Assembly (NCBI RefSeq): GCF_000024085.1 | Contig: NC_013166.1 | Location: 186,001-250,000 of the forward strand | Source: Kangiella koreensis DSM 16069 | Lineage (GTDB): Bacteria > Pseudomonadota > Gammaproteobacteria > Enterobacterales > Kangiellaceae | DNA: 64,000 nucleotides | Direction: 5' to 3' | In this document: piece after piece, positions 52,101 through 61,374 of the stretch | Layout: every line of letters begins with the position of its first letter | How positions within the stretch are numbered: position 1 is the first letter of the stretch | The notes under the pieces: generated by a model | Told to the model about the DNA's origin: nothing | The model's input: the letters and a program-made list of their open reading frames with translations, nothing else | Databases searched by the model: none | Made by a program: the position numbers and the translations under genes

Positions 52101-55100
52101 CGCTACAAACCTGGAGCCCAGCTGAAGCTACTGCGGGTTTAGAATTAGAATTGGAGCCGGCCACGGGAGAAGCTGCTGCTAAAGATGAGAGCTCATCTGA
52201 AGTAGAGTCAGGACTTGAGTCATCTGATGAAACATCCGCTGCTATTCCAGCAGAAGAAAGCTCTGAACCAGAGGAAAAACAAGCGACGGAAGATAACAGT
52301 ATTGAGTTCAGCCTTGATGACGACTTCTTGACTACAAAACCTGAAGATAAGCAGGAAGAGAAAGATACTAGCTTTGAAGAAAAAGCCACTTCTGATGATA
52401 ATTCGATAGAATTTGAATTCTCGGATGACTTCTTAGCTTCTGAGCCGGCGGAAGAAGAGTCTAGCACTGAAGAAATTGAGGACGACTCAGACATAAGCTT
52501 GGAAGATGCGGCAGAAGAACTTGGTTTAGACCTCAGTGAGGACCTTGACCTATCAGATGAGCTAGATTCGGATGAAACCAGTGAAGTGACAGAAGAAACT
52601 TCACATGAGGAAGTGCAGCAAAAAGAAACTGCTGGAGAAGACTCATTAGAGTATAACTTTGAAGAATTAGACGAAACAGCGGAAACAACAGAGACGACAG
52701 AAGACGTTGTTTCTAAGCAAGAAGAGCCGCTTGAAGCCGATGAGTTGGCGGATCAAGATGAAGCTGCCACCACCGAGGAAAAAACCGGAGAGATTATAGA
52801 GGAAGCTCCAGAAGAGGAGACCTCACAAGCAGTCGAAGAAGAGCCTAGAAAAGAGTCAGCTAAAACAATCAGTCTCGATCTTGATGTCGATGATGAGTTG
52901 CTTGAAATCTTCAGCGAAGAAGCAGAAGAACTCTTTGATAGCGATGCAGCTCTACTGCAAAAATGGCGCCAAGAACCTAATAATGTAAAAATCATTGCTG
53001 AATTACAGCGTAACCTGCATACCCTAAAAGGTAGTGCAAGAATGGCTGGCTTCTCACCAATCGGTGACTTGGCTCATGGTTTAGAAGATTTATACACCGC
53101 CATTACTGATCAGCTGTTTGCTGCTTCTGACCAAGCGATTGATCTAGCTGAGCGAGCTGAAGATCAGTTGCTTGCTATATTTAATGCAAGAAATACTCCA
53201 GACCAGATTCCTTCACCTGCAGCCATGCTCGATGAAATCCAAGGATTTATTTCGGCTCAGAAAGCTGGCAGAGCCTATGTAAGGCCACAAGCTGAAGACA
53301 TTAAACCTACGGAAATAGTAGAAGAGCCACAACAGCCAGTTGAAGAGGCTAAAACTGAGTCTCCGAAAGAAGAAAATAAAGCGGAAGAACCAGAACAGAT
53401 TAAGACAGAAGAACCCACGCAAGATAAAGGCGCTTTAGAAGAGGCAGCCTGGAATGAAGAGCTAGCAGAGTTATTCTTAGGTGAAGCTTCTGAACTGCTG
53501 AGTTCTTATGAAGAAGCCATTGAGCGATGGTCAGGGGACTTGCATAATACGCAACCATTAAACTCTGCCATGAGAAATCTGCACACGCTGAAAAGTGGTG
53601 CAAAGCTGGCAGCGATTACACCAATAGGTGAATTAACTCACAAGCTGGAAGGGCTTGTTGAAGCTTTAGCAAGAGACCCTCGTTTGGGCAATAGTCGTTG
53701 GGCTGATGTACTACGTCGTAGTTATGATCAACTTCATGAAATGGTTGAGCAAGTTCGTAATGGTCATATGCCTGAGAAGCCAGCAGAGCTGCTGCGCAAA
53801 CTTGAAAGTGATAAAGCAACGATTGAATCTCAGCTAGATCAGCTTGATAAGCGCGATCTGGCAGAGTCTGGTGAGCAGGCTGAGGTCAAGGTTGTTTCAT
53901 TAGCTGACAGACAGAAACAGAAAGAAGAAGCAGCTAAAGAAGCGGCAAATCGCGATGTGATTCGTGTCCGCTCAGAGGTTCTGGATAACTTGGTTAACTT
54001 ATCTGGTGAGGCTTCGATCTTCCGTTCTCGTCTTGAGCAGCAAGTAGCCGACTTAAACTTCAACTTGAAGGAAATGTCATCGACCGTTGACCGCTTGCGT
54101 GAGCAATTACGTAATCTTGAGATTGAAACTGAAGCACAGGTTCTGTATCGCCGAGAAATTTCCGGGGTAGATTTTGATGAGTTTGACCCTCTCGAGATGG
54201 ACCGTTATACCCGTCAGCAAGAGTTGACTAGAAGCCTTCTTGAGGCTGCGAGTGACTTAATGTCAATTCAGGAAACATTGGAAACGAAGGTTGGTGACGC
54301 GGAAGCAACGCTTTTGGCACAGGGCCGAGTAAATACAGAGCTTCAAGATCGCTTAATGCGTACGCGAATGGTGCCGTTTAATAGTATTGAAAGTCGTTTG
54401 CGCCGCATGGTGCGTCAGATTTCAACTGAGCTAAATAAAGATGTTGATTTAATACTCGAGTCTGAAGGTGAAATGGACCGTACGGTAATCGAGCGTATGG
54501 TTGCACCACTTGACCATATGTTAAGAAATGCAATCGACCACGGTATTGAGTCTAAAACAGAGCGTAAGAAGGCAGGTAAAGTTGAAAAAGGTACCGTGCA
54601 CTTGAGCTTGTCGCGTCGCGGTAATGAAGTTTATATTCAAATTCAAGATGATGGCGCAGGTATTCGTAAAGATAAGGTTCGTGCAAGAGCAATTTCTCAA
54701 GGCATGATTGACGAATCTTATAACCCAACCGATCGTGAATTATTCCGCTTAATTCTACAACCTGGATTCTCCACTGCTGAAACAGTGACTCAGATTTCTG
54801 GTCGCGGTGTTGGTATGGACGTGGTTCACAGTGAGATTTTGCAGTTGGGTGGTTCATTAAACATCAGCTCAGAAGAAGGTCAAGGCACTACTATGACAGT
54901 GCGCTTACCATTCACTCTGTCCTCTAACCAGGCACTGATGGTGAGAGTTAAAGGCGAGCCTTATGCAATTCCATTGTCGAATATCACAACGGTAGCACGT
55001 GTTAGTGCAAAAGAAGTTCTTGAGATTTACCAAGATAAAGACAAAACCTTCTCTCACTTGGGAGAAGAATTTGAATTGCGCTATTTAGGACAAATCCTTG

Positions 55101-55765
55101 ACCGAAACTCAGATATTATTCCACCAGTTGATGAATACGTACCAGTACTGATTATTCAAGGTGAAGACAAGCCGATTGCGGTTCATGTAGATGAATTGAT
55201 TGGTTCACGTGAAATCGTTGTTAAAAACATTGGTCGTCAGATTTCGACGGTACCAGGTATTTCAGGTGCTTCGATTCTTGGTGATGGTAGCGTTGTTTTG
55301 ATTCTAGATATGCAGACGTTAGTAGACAGATTCCACGAATGGGATTTCGCACACGAAGCGGGTATGGTACAAGAAGCTCCAGTTGAGAATCGCATACCAA
55401 TAGTAATGGTTGTCGATGATTCGATTACGGTTCGTAAAGTAACTGCAAGGCTACTACAGCGCAACCAGTTCCAGGTAATGACTGCGAAAGATGGTGTTGA
55501 TGCAATTACCCAATTGCACGACGACATTCCTGATGTCATGCTGCTGGATATTGAAATGCCAAGAATGGATGGTTTCGAATTAGCAACTATCATTCGACAT
55601 GATGAGCGACTTAAGCATTTGCCTATCATCATGATTACCTCACGTACAGGTGAAAAACACCGTGAGCGTGCTGAGCAGATAGGTGTAAATCGCTATTTAG
55701 GTAAGCCCTATAATGAGGAAGCTCTATTAGGCACAATTGATGAAATGCTTAAGTTGGAAGACTAA
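49124..55765 (+). CDS. chpA: Hybrid chemotaxis kinase ChpA
   Basis: A 2213-residue cytosolic sensor kinase, the core of the twitching chemosensory system. Four histidine-phosphotransfer domains have HTLKG- or HTLKS-type motifs at His641, His785, His1299 and His1487. A degenerate HPt-like motif occurs at His49 (MHQIRG). The kinase core follows: a dimerisation region, HATPase (N box with Asn1802, DDGAGI near 1840), a CheW domain and a C-terminal receiver with Asp2142. Two Glu/Asp-rich linkers lie at about 1010-1250 and 1390-1440. It phosphorylates PilG and PilH. P. aeruginosa ChpA has a similar layout with more phosphotransfer domains. Confidence 0.97.
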   Translation: MRDNQTKVALNWVKDEVESTLEQAQNAIKAYAEDESDKTQIHFCANCMHQIRGTMQMLEFSGAALLAEEMEALAEAIGERKVESNEKAYEVFLSAILRFRSYLSRYAEGKSDLPVILLPAINDMRICRGADNLGAGNLISIPTEGIDAPSPKNKTELKGDILAEVKALRSKFQQGLLGVIRDVEVQANMEQMREVTESLWGLENRVPYQPLWWVASTFLKNIGLLPKKDNPVVKSLLGQVDRRIRELIEQTANQEEANKVLINILFYVAQFDTEDEQVKEVQDKFQLNQLMDSLGDLESESSDLTGPDTASVRIALNVIKEDLGEIKESLDLYIRTKSQESEPLEDMIPAMQKISDTMSMLGLTQSKEMISKQMGSIGDLLDGSEADREQGLIYIAEGILSLEDYIERALKMDSKQLANESLGQGEGESLQIINARYQLVQESRGNLHKVKDAITDYLDESHNINRLENVPELLKEVEGALTFAQLDTLLDVITKSKNFVVKYLISEKVVLSDAEVSTLADAISSVDYYLEGLMSSGLHGLPVILQRAIDSISELEEHYGNLDEELLPVLDEPLEMPEIEMVESENHDQDDDSDELIDDEVREIFIEEADEVLEEMHSLLPEWKQDQTNKEAINTIRRNFHTLKGSGRMVGATDIGELSWAIENMLNRLLDHSIEYSPALFVTTEEVANILPKMVKQFAGGERTQYPRDLAERANRISKGEIITDIQPHQEQTEEEADQAAEQELFDIFKQEAEGHVTNLEMFANQRQQGITQSQISDNLLRSLHTLKGVAHIANIQSLTNVIVPVESYFQELKTRELLAEEGDMALIDHTKDLLRYIISTPEDDQVISVHEDEILQQLSKQQKRFDESGETIQEQGRDPELIKDIFNIASDVLVDIESTNLQETPEKERLEKISYLMASVDRLKSILGEAELNEIEQVVSALSDALQRNMTASKVDTSIGVLLNETYNQLENQFDCLAANLSITEASDLVQALQTWSPAEATAGLELELEPATGEAAAKDESSSEVESGLESSDETSAAIPAEESSEPEEKQATEDNSIEFSLDDDFLTTKPEDKQEEKDTSFEEKATSDDNSIEFEFSDDFLASEPAEEESSTEEIEDDSDISLEDAAEELGLDLSEDLDLSDELDSDETSEVTEETSHEEVQQKETAGEDSLEYNFEELDETAETTETTEDVVSKQEEPLEADELADQDEAATTEEKTGEIIEEAPEEETSQAVEEEPRKESAKTISLDLDVDDELLEIFSEEAEELFDSDAALLQKWRQEPNNVKIIAELQRNLHTLKGSARMAGFSPIGDLAHGLEDLYTAITDQLFAASDQAIDLAERAEDQLLAIFNARNTPDQIPSPAAMLDEIQGFISAQKAGRAYVRPQAEDIKPTEIVEEPQQPVEEAKTESPKEENKAEEPEQIKTEEPTQDKGALEEAAWNEELAELFLGEASELLSSYEEAIERWSGDLHNTQPLNSAMRNLHTLKSGAKLAAITPIGELTHKLEGLVEALARDPRLGNSRWADVLRRSYDQLHEMVEQVRNGHMPEKPAELLRKLESDKATIESQLDQLDKRDLAESGEQAEVKVVSLADRQKQKEEAAKEAANRDVIRVRSEVLDNLVNLSGEASIFRSRLEQQVADLNFNLKEMSSTVDRLREQLRNLEIETEAQVLYRREISGVDFDEFDPLEMDRYTRQQELTRSLLEAASDLMSIQETLETKVGDAEATLLAQGRVNTELQDRLMRTRMVPFNSIESRLRRMVRQISTELNKDVDLILESEGEMDRTVIERMVAPLDHMLRNAIDHGIESKTERKKAGKVEKGTVHLSLSRRGNEVYIQIQDDGAGIRKDKVRARAISQGMIDESYNPTDRELFRLILQPGFSTAETVTQISGRGVGMDVVHSEILQLGGSLNISSEEGQGTTMTVRLPFTLSSNQALMVRVKGEPYAIPLSNITTVARVSAKEVLEIYQDKDKTFSHLGEEFELRYLGQILDRNSDIIPPVDEYVPVLIIQGEDKPIAVHVDELIGSREIVVKNIGRQISTVPGISGASILGDGSVVLILDMQTLVDRFHEWDFAHEAGMVQEAPVENRIPIVMVVDDSITVRKVTARLLQRNQFQVMTAKDGVDAITQLHDDIPDVMLLDIEMPRMDGFELATIIRHDERLKHLPIIMITSRTGEKHRERAEQIGVNRYLGKPYNEEALLGTIDEMLKLED

Positions 55766-55783
55766 AGGATTAAACAAGCTGTA

Positions 55784-56377
55784 ATGAATACAATGTTGGT
55801 GCTGCTGGGCGCCTCGACAGGTGGCCCTGCAGCAGTTAAGGCTTTTATTGATGCCTTGCCTGATAAACCTTTACCGGTTTGTTTTGTTCTGGCAAACCAC
55901 ATTAATGAAGGATCACTGCCGAACCTACAAGCAATGCTGAATGAGCATCCATTTATCGATGCTGAAATTATCGATCAGTATAAAGATATAAAGCCAGGCA
56001 AACTTTATATCGCACCGATTGATAAAAAGATTAGTTTTGTAGTTCAGGGGAAAGTAATTCTAACTGATGAGCCTTGGAGTAAGCCCTACGCTCCAAATAT
56101 CAATGAATTATTCGCAGAGTCTCTGGAGTTAAGAGATGTCGAAAAGTTAGCAATAATATTTAGTGGCATGGGCGAAGATGGTTCTGAAAATGCTGAGCTG
56201 CTAACTGAAAGTGGGGTTGATATCTGGTGTCAGACGATTGAAAGTTGCATCCAGTCATCAATGCCGGAAAGTATGATGAAAACAGGACAAGTAACTTATA
56301 AAGATGATCCAGCAGGATTAGCTGCACAGTTGGTTATTTTATTAGAAGCCTTGTTTCCAGTTGACCAATACGCGTGA
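55784..56377 (+). CDS. chpB: CheB-type methylesterase ChpB (catalytic domain only)
   Basis: A 197-residue protein-glutamate methylesterase that would reverse PilK's action on PilJ. The catalytic triad is visible: Ser11 (GASTGG), His39 (VLANHI) and Asp132 (SGMGEDG). There is no N-terminal receiver domain, unlike classical CheB, so activity is probably not controlled by phosphorylation in cis. Eighteen bases after chpA. Confidence 0.93.
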   Translation: MNTMLVLLGASTGGPAAVKAFIDALPDKPLPVCFVLANHINEGSLPNLQAMLNEHPFIDAEIIDQYKDIKPGKLYIAPIDKKISFVVQGKVILTDEPWSKPYAPNINELFAESLELRDVEKLAIIFSGMGEDGSENAELLTESGVDIWCQTIESCIQSSMPESMMKTGQVTYKDDPAGLAAQLVILLEALFPVDQYA

Positions 56378-56385
56378 GATAAAGC

Positions 56386-56847
56386 ATGACTGATACAGTA
56401 AAAGACGTTTATAGTTTTTTGATTCCTATGATTGAAAACAGCTTGCTGTTGCCGAATGCAACAGTGGCGGAAATCGTTCCATTCATGAATGTGGATCTAG
56501 CAGAGAATGCAGAGTCGAGCGATGACTGGCAAATTGGTCAAATAATTTGGCGCAACATCAAGATTCCTGTTGTTTCATTAGAAAGAATTCAAGGTAAAAA
56601 AGATCTCGGCGAGCTGCGTCGTTCACGTATCGCGATTGTTTACACCCTAAACAGTAATCAAGATGTGCCTTATGTGGCAATCATGGTGCAGGGTATTCCG
56701 CGTTTGGTTCCAGTCGATGAAGACAATGGAAAAATGTTGGAAGAGGAGTTACCAACGGGTGTTAAGGCGTGGGTTGACCTGGATGGACGTAAGGCGCTAA
56801 TTCCTGATCTGGATTTAATTGAAAACATGTTGGTTGAGCGCGTTTAA
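56386..56847 (+). CDS. chpC: CheW-like protein ChpC
   Basis: A 153-residue single CheW domain (ATVAEIVPF, IPVVSLERIQG, RSRIAIVYTL). In relatives ChpC connects a second input to ChpA. Last gene of the Pil-Chp operon, eight bases after chpB, convergent with rsmE 15 bases away. Confidence 0.92.
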   Translation: MTDTVKDVYSFLIPMIENSLLLPNATVAEIVPFMNVDLAENAESSDDWQIGQIIWRNIKIPVVSLERIQGKKDLGELRRSRIAIVYTLNSNQDVPYVAIMVQGIPRLVPVDEDNGKMLEEELPTGVKAWVDLDGRKALIPDLDLIENMLVERV

Positions 56848-56862
56848 CTCTAGAGGATAGTT

Positions 56863-57591
56863 CTAGAAGTCACCCCACAAACTATTCATGACTGATACGG
56901 CAGCTAAGGCTGCCGTTTCTGTTCTTAGTATTCTTGGTCCCAGTTGGACAGGTTTGCAGCCATGCGATTCAACCCATTCAACTTCTTCATCACTAAAGCC
57001 GCCTTCGGGCCCAACCCATAACTGAAGCTCAGACTGAGCATCAGCTATGATGGTTTTGAAACTGTGCTTGCTGTCAGGGTGCATGAAAAAACTAGTGTTA
57101 TTTAGTTGAGACAAAGCATCCTGTAATTTCACTGCTGGATATAGACTGGGAATTGAGTTACGACCACACTGTTCACAGGCACTTTCAATTACTTTTTGCC
57201 AATGCTGCAGTTTCTTTTGCCAGCGTTTTGCATCAAGTTTTACACCACAACGTTCAGTAATGAGAGGGGTAAATTGTTTAACTCCAAGTTCAACTCCCTT
57301 TTGCAATGTCAGCTCCATTTTGTCACCGCGAGATATACCTTGGAATAAGTGAATATTTAATGGAGATTCGTTGTTGACCTCTATGGCTTCAACCACACGA
57401 ACTGAAACCTGATTACGTTCAATAGCTTGGATTTGGGCAAAATAACTAAATCCATCACCATTAAATAATTCTATTTGTTGGCCTGTATTCATACGCAGCA
57501 CGCGACTAATATGCGTCGAAGCTTCTTTATCTAGCGCCATCTCAGTGGATAGCGACAGTGCTTCAGAGGTGAAAATACGGGGTACACGCAT
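56863..57591 (-). CDS. rsmE: 16S rRNA (uracil(1498)-N(3))-methyltransferase
   Basis: A 242-residue SPOUT-fold SAM methyltransferase modifying U1498 of 16S rRNA. Motifs: HISRVLRM, ERCGVKLDAKRWQKKLQHWQK-like central block, WVGPEGGFSDEEV and LGPRILRTETA forming the knot. It starts four bases after bioA. Confidence 0.96.
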   Translation of the reverse strand: MRVPRIFTSEALSLSTEMALDKEASTHISRVLRMNTGQQIELFNGDGFSYFAQIQAIERNQVSVRVVEAIEVNNESPLNIHLFQGISRGDKMELTLQKGVELGVKQFTPLITERCGVKLDAKRWQKKLQHWQKVIESACEQCGRNSIPSLYPAVKLQDALSQLNNTSFFMHPDSKHSFKTIIADAQSELQLWVGPEGGFSDEEVEWVESHGCKPVQLGPRILRTETAALAAVSVMNSLWGDF

Positions 57592-57595
57592 CGGT

Positions 57596-58945
57596 TTAGT
57601 CCTTAGTCGCTAACTGTATACCTTGCCAGGCAATATCGGCAAGCTTATCGATCTCTTCAGGTGTAATAACATAGGGTGGCATGAAATAAACAATATTGCC
57701 TAAGGGTCTAAGCAGCGCACCTTGTGATAAAGCGTGCTCATACACACGCATACCACGACGTTCTTTCCAGTTATAAGGTGTACGAGACTTTTTATCCTGA
57801 ACCATCTCGGCGGCTAGAATCATGCCGGTTTGGCGCACTTCGGCGATGTTAGGGTGATCAGCAAAATGGGCGGTTGCCTGAGCCATGTGTTGTGCCAAGA
57901 CTTTATTGTTCTCAATCACCGGTTGGCTTTGAAAAATATCCAATGTTGCCTTAGCAACGGCACAACCTGTAGCATATCCAGTGTAACTATGTGAATGAAG
58001 GAAAGCAGTCAACTTTTCGTAGTCATCGTAGAAAGCCTGAAAGATTGATTCACGGGTCAGCATTGCTGAAAGTGGCAAAAAGCCAGCAGTAAGGCCTTTT
58101 GATACGCACATAAAGTCGGGGCTAATATCTGCTTGTTCACAGGCAAACAAAGTACCAGTACGGCCAAAGCCGACAGCGATTTCATCGGCAATTAAATGAA
58201 CGTCAAATTCATCACACAGTTTACGTAATTCGCTAAGATAGACAGGATGATACATACGCATCCCAGAAGCACACTGCACCAGTGGCTCAACGATAATAGC
58301 CGCAACCTTCTTGTGTTCGCGCTCAACAAGCTCACGCATTTTTTCAAACTGACGTAACGAGTAATCATGCCAACTCTCGCCTTCTTCACGGTAGAAGCAG
58401 TCAGGAGAAGGGGCTGTCATAACATCAAACATAAGCGGTTTATAGGGCGCTTTATATAATCCTAAATCAGAAACTGCCAATGCTCCCGTAGTTTCACCGT
58501 GGTAACCACTTTCTAAAGCGATAAATTGTGTTTTCTCGGGCTTGCCTGCTAGCTGCCAGTAATGCAGACTCATCTTCAGGGCAATTTCGACCGCTGAAGA
58601 GCCATTCTCACCATAGAAGACACGGTCTAATCCTTCTGGAGTCATGGCTACCAGTTGCTCAGCCAGATCAATTGCTGGCTCGTGAGTGAAGCCAGCAAAA
58701 ATCACATGCTCCAGCTTATCGACCTGCTCCTTCATGGCGTTGGCAATAATAGGATTACTGTGGCCAAACAGATTGACCCACCAGGAGCTGACAGCATCAA
58801 TGTAGCGGTTACCGTCAAAATCTTCTAAATAGACACCTTCGCCACGCTTGATAGGTGTCATAGGGTAGCGCTCATAATCTTTCATTTGACTGCAAGGGTG
58901 CCAAAGAACAGCTAAGTCACGTTTTTTCAGGGAAGCGTTATCCAT
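57596..58945 (-). CDS. bioA: Adenosylmethionine-8-amino-7-oxononanoate aminotransferase
   Basis: A 449-residue PLP enzyme of biotin synthesis that uses SAM as amino donor. PLP-binding Lys in VSKGLTAGF; also WWVNLFGHSNP, ENGSSAVEIALKMS, HGETTGAL and DEIAVGFGRTG. First gene of the bioA-rsmE pair; no other bio genes are nearby, so it is separated from bioBFCD. Confidence 0.95.
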   Translation of the reverse strand: MDNASLKKRDLAVLWHPCSQMKDYERYPMTPIKRGEGVYLEDFDGNRYIDAVSSWWVNLFGHSNPIIANAMKEQVDKLEHVIFAGFTHEPAIDLAEQLVAMTPEGLDRVFYGENGSSAVEIALKMSLHYWQLAGKPEKTQFIALESGYHGETTGALAVSDLGLYKAPYKPLMFDVMTAPSPDCFYREEGESWHDYSLRQFEKMRELVEREHKKVAAIIVEPLVQCASGMRMYHPVYLSELRKLCDEFDVHLIADEIAVGFGRTGTLFACEQADISPDFMCVSKGLTAGFLPLSAMLTRESIFQAFYDDYEKLTAFLHSHSYTGYATGCAVAKATLDIFQSQPVIENNKVLAQHMAQATAHFADHPNIAEVRQTGMILAAEMVQDKKSRTPYNWKERRGMRVYEHALSQGALLRPLGNIVYFMPPYVITPEEIDKLADIAWQGIQLATKD

Positions 58946-59096
58946 AGAAATATATTGAAACCATTGAAAAATGATGGCGCTATTATCGCGTATTTATGTA
59001 GAAGTCTCAAAGGATCCTAGTTAATAGTTATAAACTGCAAAGTCAGCTGACTTATATTAGAATGACAATAAAATAGAATAATACTTAGGAAACAAT

Positions 59097-59771
59097 ATGC
59101 TTATTAGTAGGGTGCTATCATCTACTTTAACTAATGTAGAAAATAATAAAATTGCTTTCTTAAGATTGTCGTATCTACCAATTGTATGTTTTCTCATAAT
59201 TGAGATTTGGCTAATAAAATCTGAAAGCAGAATATTGCTAATACTGGCCATTCTACTAAACATTTATGTCTATTCAATATTTTGTATCGGTATCCATAGG
59301 CTAAACCTTATTGGCAAAAGAGCTAATCCTCCGTTAGGAAATATAAGACTAAAATTACGAGAGTGGAATTATATTGGCTATTTGTTAATTATTGGGCTTT
59401 TTACTGGCTTAGCCCAAATCGTGGGTTTAATACCTTATATCGGCCACTATCTGGCCATAGTATTAGTCATATATGTTTTTTCAAGGTTGGCTTTAGTTTT
59501 ACCAGCTGTCGCTATTGATAGGTCTTTAAGTATTAAAGAAGCTTTGCATATCAGTAAGCAGTATCACCTAGAAACCTTTTTACTATTGGGAGTGATCCCA
59601 ACTTTAACAATATTGCCTTTGTACTTATTAGATTACAGCTTGATTAGCCAAATTGTCAGTTCGATTTATACAACAACTATTATGATCTTTAATATTGGGC
59701 TTATTTCCCAGACATATGAATTATTGGTTGGGGTTGAAGAAGATGAAGATAGCTCAAGTATTAATATTTAA
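59097..59771 (+). CDS. Predicted membrane protein, unknown function
   Basis: A 224-residue AT-rich gene encoding about five hydrophobic helices (roughly 28-45, 47-70, 95-120, 125-145 and 165-205) and a short acidic tail. No family is recognised. It lies alone between divergent bioA and convergent ahcY, and its codon use is much more AT-rich than its neighbours. The ATG at 59097 follows TTAGGAAACAAT, a weak ribosome site. Possibly a horizontally acquired gene. Confidence 0.75.
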   Translation: MLISRVLSSTLTNVENNKIAFLRLSYLPIVCFLIIEIWLIKSESRILLILAILLNIYVYSIFCIGIHRLNLIGKRANPPLGNIRLKLREWNYIGYLLIIGLFTGLAQIVGLIPYIGHYLAIVLVIYVFSRLALVLPAVAIDRSLSIKEALHISKQYHLETFLLLGVIPTLTILPLYLLDYSLISQIVSSIYTTTIMIFNIGLISQTYELLVGVEEDEDSSSINI

Positions 59772-59845
59772 CGACGAAGAATGAAGTGGCTTTAACTCTT
59801 ATAAATATGAAAGAGTTATTGGAGAGTTAGTAAATTGAAGACAAT

Positions 59846-59872
59846 AAAAAGCCGGCAATAGCCGGCTTTTTT
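59846..59872. terminator. Bidirectional terminator
   Basis: AAAAAGCCGGC (59846-59856) with GCCGGCTTTTT after an AATA loop, T-run on both strands; it serves the convergent membrane-protein gene and ahcY. Confidence 0.95.
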
Positions 59873-59894
59873 ATAGAGCAATGTATTACAAAAA

Positions 59895-61292
59895 TTAGTA
59901 ACGGTAATGTTCTGGCTTGTAAGGGCCTTCAACCGGTACGTTGATGTAATCTGCTTGGTCTTGGCGAAGAGTTGTCAAACGCGCACCGATTCTTTCAAGG
60001 TGCAGGCGCGCTACTTTTTCATCAAGATGTTTAGGCAGGATATAAACATCGTTGTCGTACTTATCGCCATTCTTCCACAGTTCAATCTGTGCTAACACCT
60101 GGTTGGTGAATGAGTTGGACATTACGAAGCTTGGGTGGCCGGTGGCACAACCAAGGTTCACTAGGCGGCCTTTAGCCAATAAGGTAATGCGTTTACCATC
60201 AGGGAATCTGATTTGGTCAACCTGTTCTTTAATGTTGACCCACTCGTATTTTTCCAGGCTGGCAACGTCGATTTCATTATCGAAGTGACCAATGTTACAA
60301 ACGATAGCCTGATCTTTCATACGCTCCATGTGTTCATGGCGAATGATGTCATAGTTACCCGTCGCCGTTACCACAATATCTGCTTGCTCAACAATGTTTG
60401 GATCTTCAAGGTCCACAACACGATAACCTTCCATCGCAGCCTGTAGTGCACAAATTGGATCGATTTCAGTAATCCAAACTGTTGCACCTAAACCGCGAAG
60501 CGATTGAGCAGAACCCTTACCCACATCACCGTAACCACAAACGATAGCAATTTTACCAGCAATCATGACGTCAGTAGCACGCTTAATACCGTCTACTAGA
60601 GACTCACGGCAACCGTATAAGTTATCAAACTTAGATTTAGTCACTGAGTCATTGACGTTAATGGCTGGGAACGGAAGTTCGCCACGTTTTTTCATTTGAT
60701 ATAGGCGAGCAACACCTGTGGTCGTTTCTTCAGTCACGCCTTGGATATTGGCTAAAGTGCGAGAATAAAAGTCACTGTCTTCGGACAACTTAACTTTGAT
60801 AGCTTTAAATAAGGCTACTTCTTCTTCGCTCTTTGGGTTATCTAATACTGAAATATCTTTTTCGGCACGAGTTCCAAGAATAAGAAGAGTCGTAGCATCG
60901 CCACCATCATCCAAAATCATGTTCGGAGAACCGCCATCATGCCATTCCATGATGTGGTGCGTATATTCCCAGTACTCATCCAAAGTTTCGCCTTTATAGG
61001 CAAAAACAGGAATGCCTTGATCGGCAATTGCAGCAGCGGCGTGATCTTGAGTTGAGTAAATATTACATGACGCCCAACGAACTTCGGCGCCTAGTGAAAT
61101 TAAGGTTTCAATTAACATGGCCGTTTGAATGGTCATGTGTAAAGAACCCGCAATGCGAGCACCTTTAAGAGGTTGTTCTGAACCGTACTCTTCGCGAACA
61201 GCCATCAAACCAGGCATTTCGCTTTTTGCCATGTCGATTTCTTTGTGGCCCCAGTCAGCGAGAGCAATATCTTTAATGATGTGGTCAGTCAT
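59895..61292 (-). CDS. ahcY: Adenosylhomocysteinase
   Basis: A 465-residue cytosolic NAD-dependent enzyme splitting S-adenosylhomocysteine into adenosine and homocysteine. Motifs: [64 protein letters not shown], the NAD site [18 protein letters not shown] and the C-terminal PFRY-like (KPEHYRY). Lies downstream of metK, so the two handle SAM synthesis and recycling. Confidence 0.98.
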   Translation of the reverse strand: MTDHIIKDIALADWGHKEIDMAKSEMPGLMAVREEYGSEQPLKGARIAGSLHMTIQTAMLIETLISLGAEVRWASCNIYSTQDHAAAAIADQGIPVFAYKGETLDEYWEYTHHIMEWHDGGSPNMILDDGGDATTLLILGTRAEKDISVLDNPKSEEEVALFKAIKVKLSEDSDFYSRTLANIQGVTEETTTGVARLYQMKKRGELPFPAINVNDSVTKSKFDNLYGCRESLVDGIKRATDVMIAGKIAIVCGYGDVGKGSAQSLRGLGATVWITEIDPICALQAAMEGYRVVDLEDPNIVEQADIVVTATGNYDIIRHEHMERMKDQAIVCNIGHFDNEIDVASLEKYEWVNIKEQVDQIRFPDGKRITLLAKGRLVNLGCATGHPSFVMSNSFTNQVLAQIELWKNGDKYDNDVYILPKHLDEKVARLHLERIGARLTTLRQDQADYINVPVEGPYKPEHYRY

Positions 61293-61374
61293 AATTTTCC
61301 TAAATTTTTTCAGGGCTCTTTAAATCGAAAGCTGATCGATAAAAGGCCGTTCAGTGAGTGTAAAAGTAAATAGA

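Noticed and set aside
52042..53422. Long - strand open frames within chpA
   Set aside because: They arise from the Glu/Asp-rich repetitive codons of chpA and give Ser-rich shadows with no ribosome sites.
61293..61374. SAH or SAM riboswitch before ahcY
   Set aside because: The 82-base leader is too short and shows no recognisable riboswitch core.
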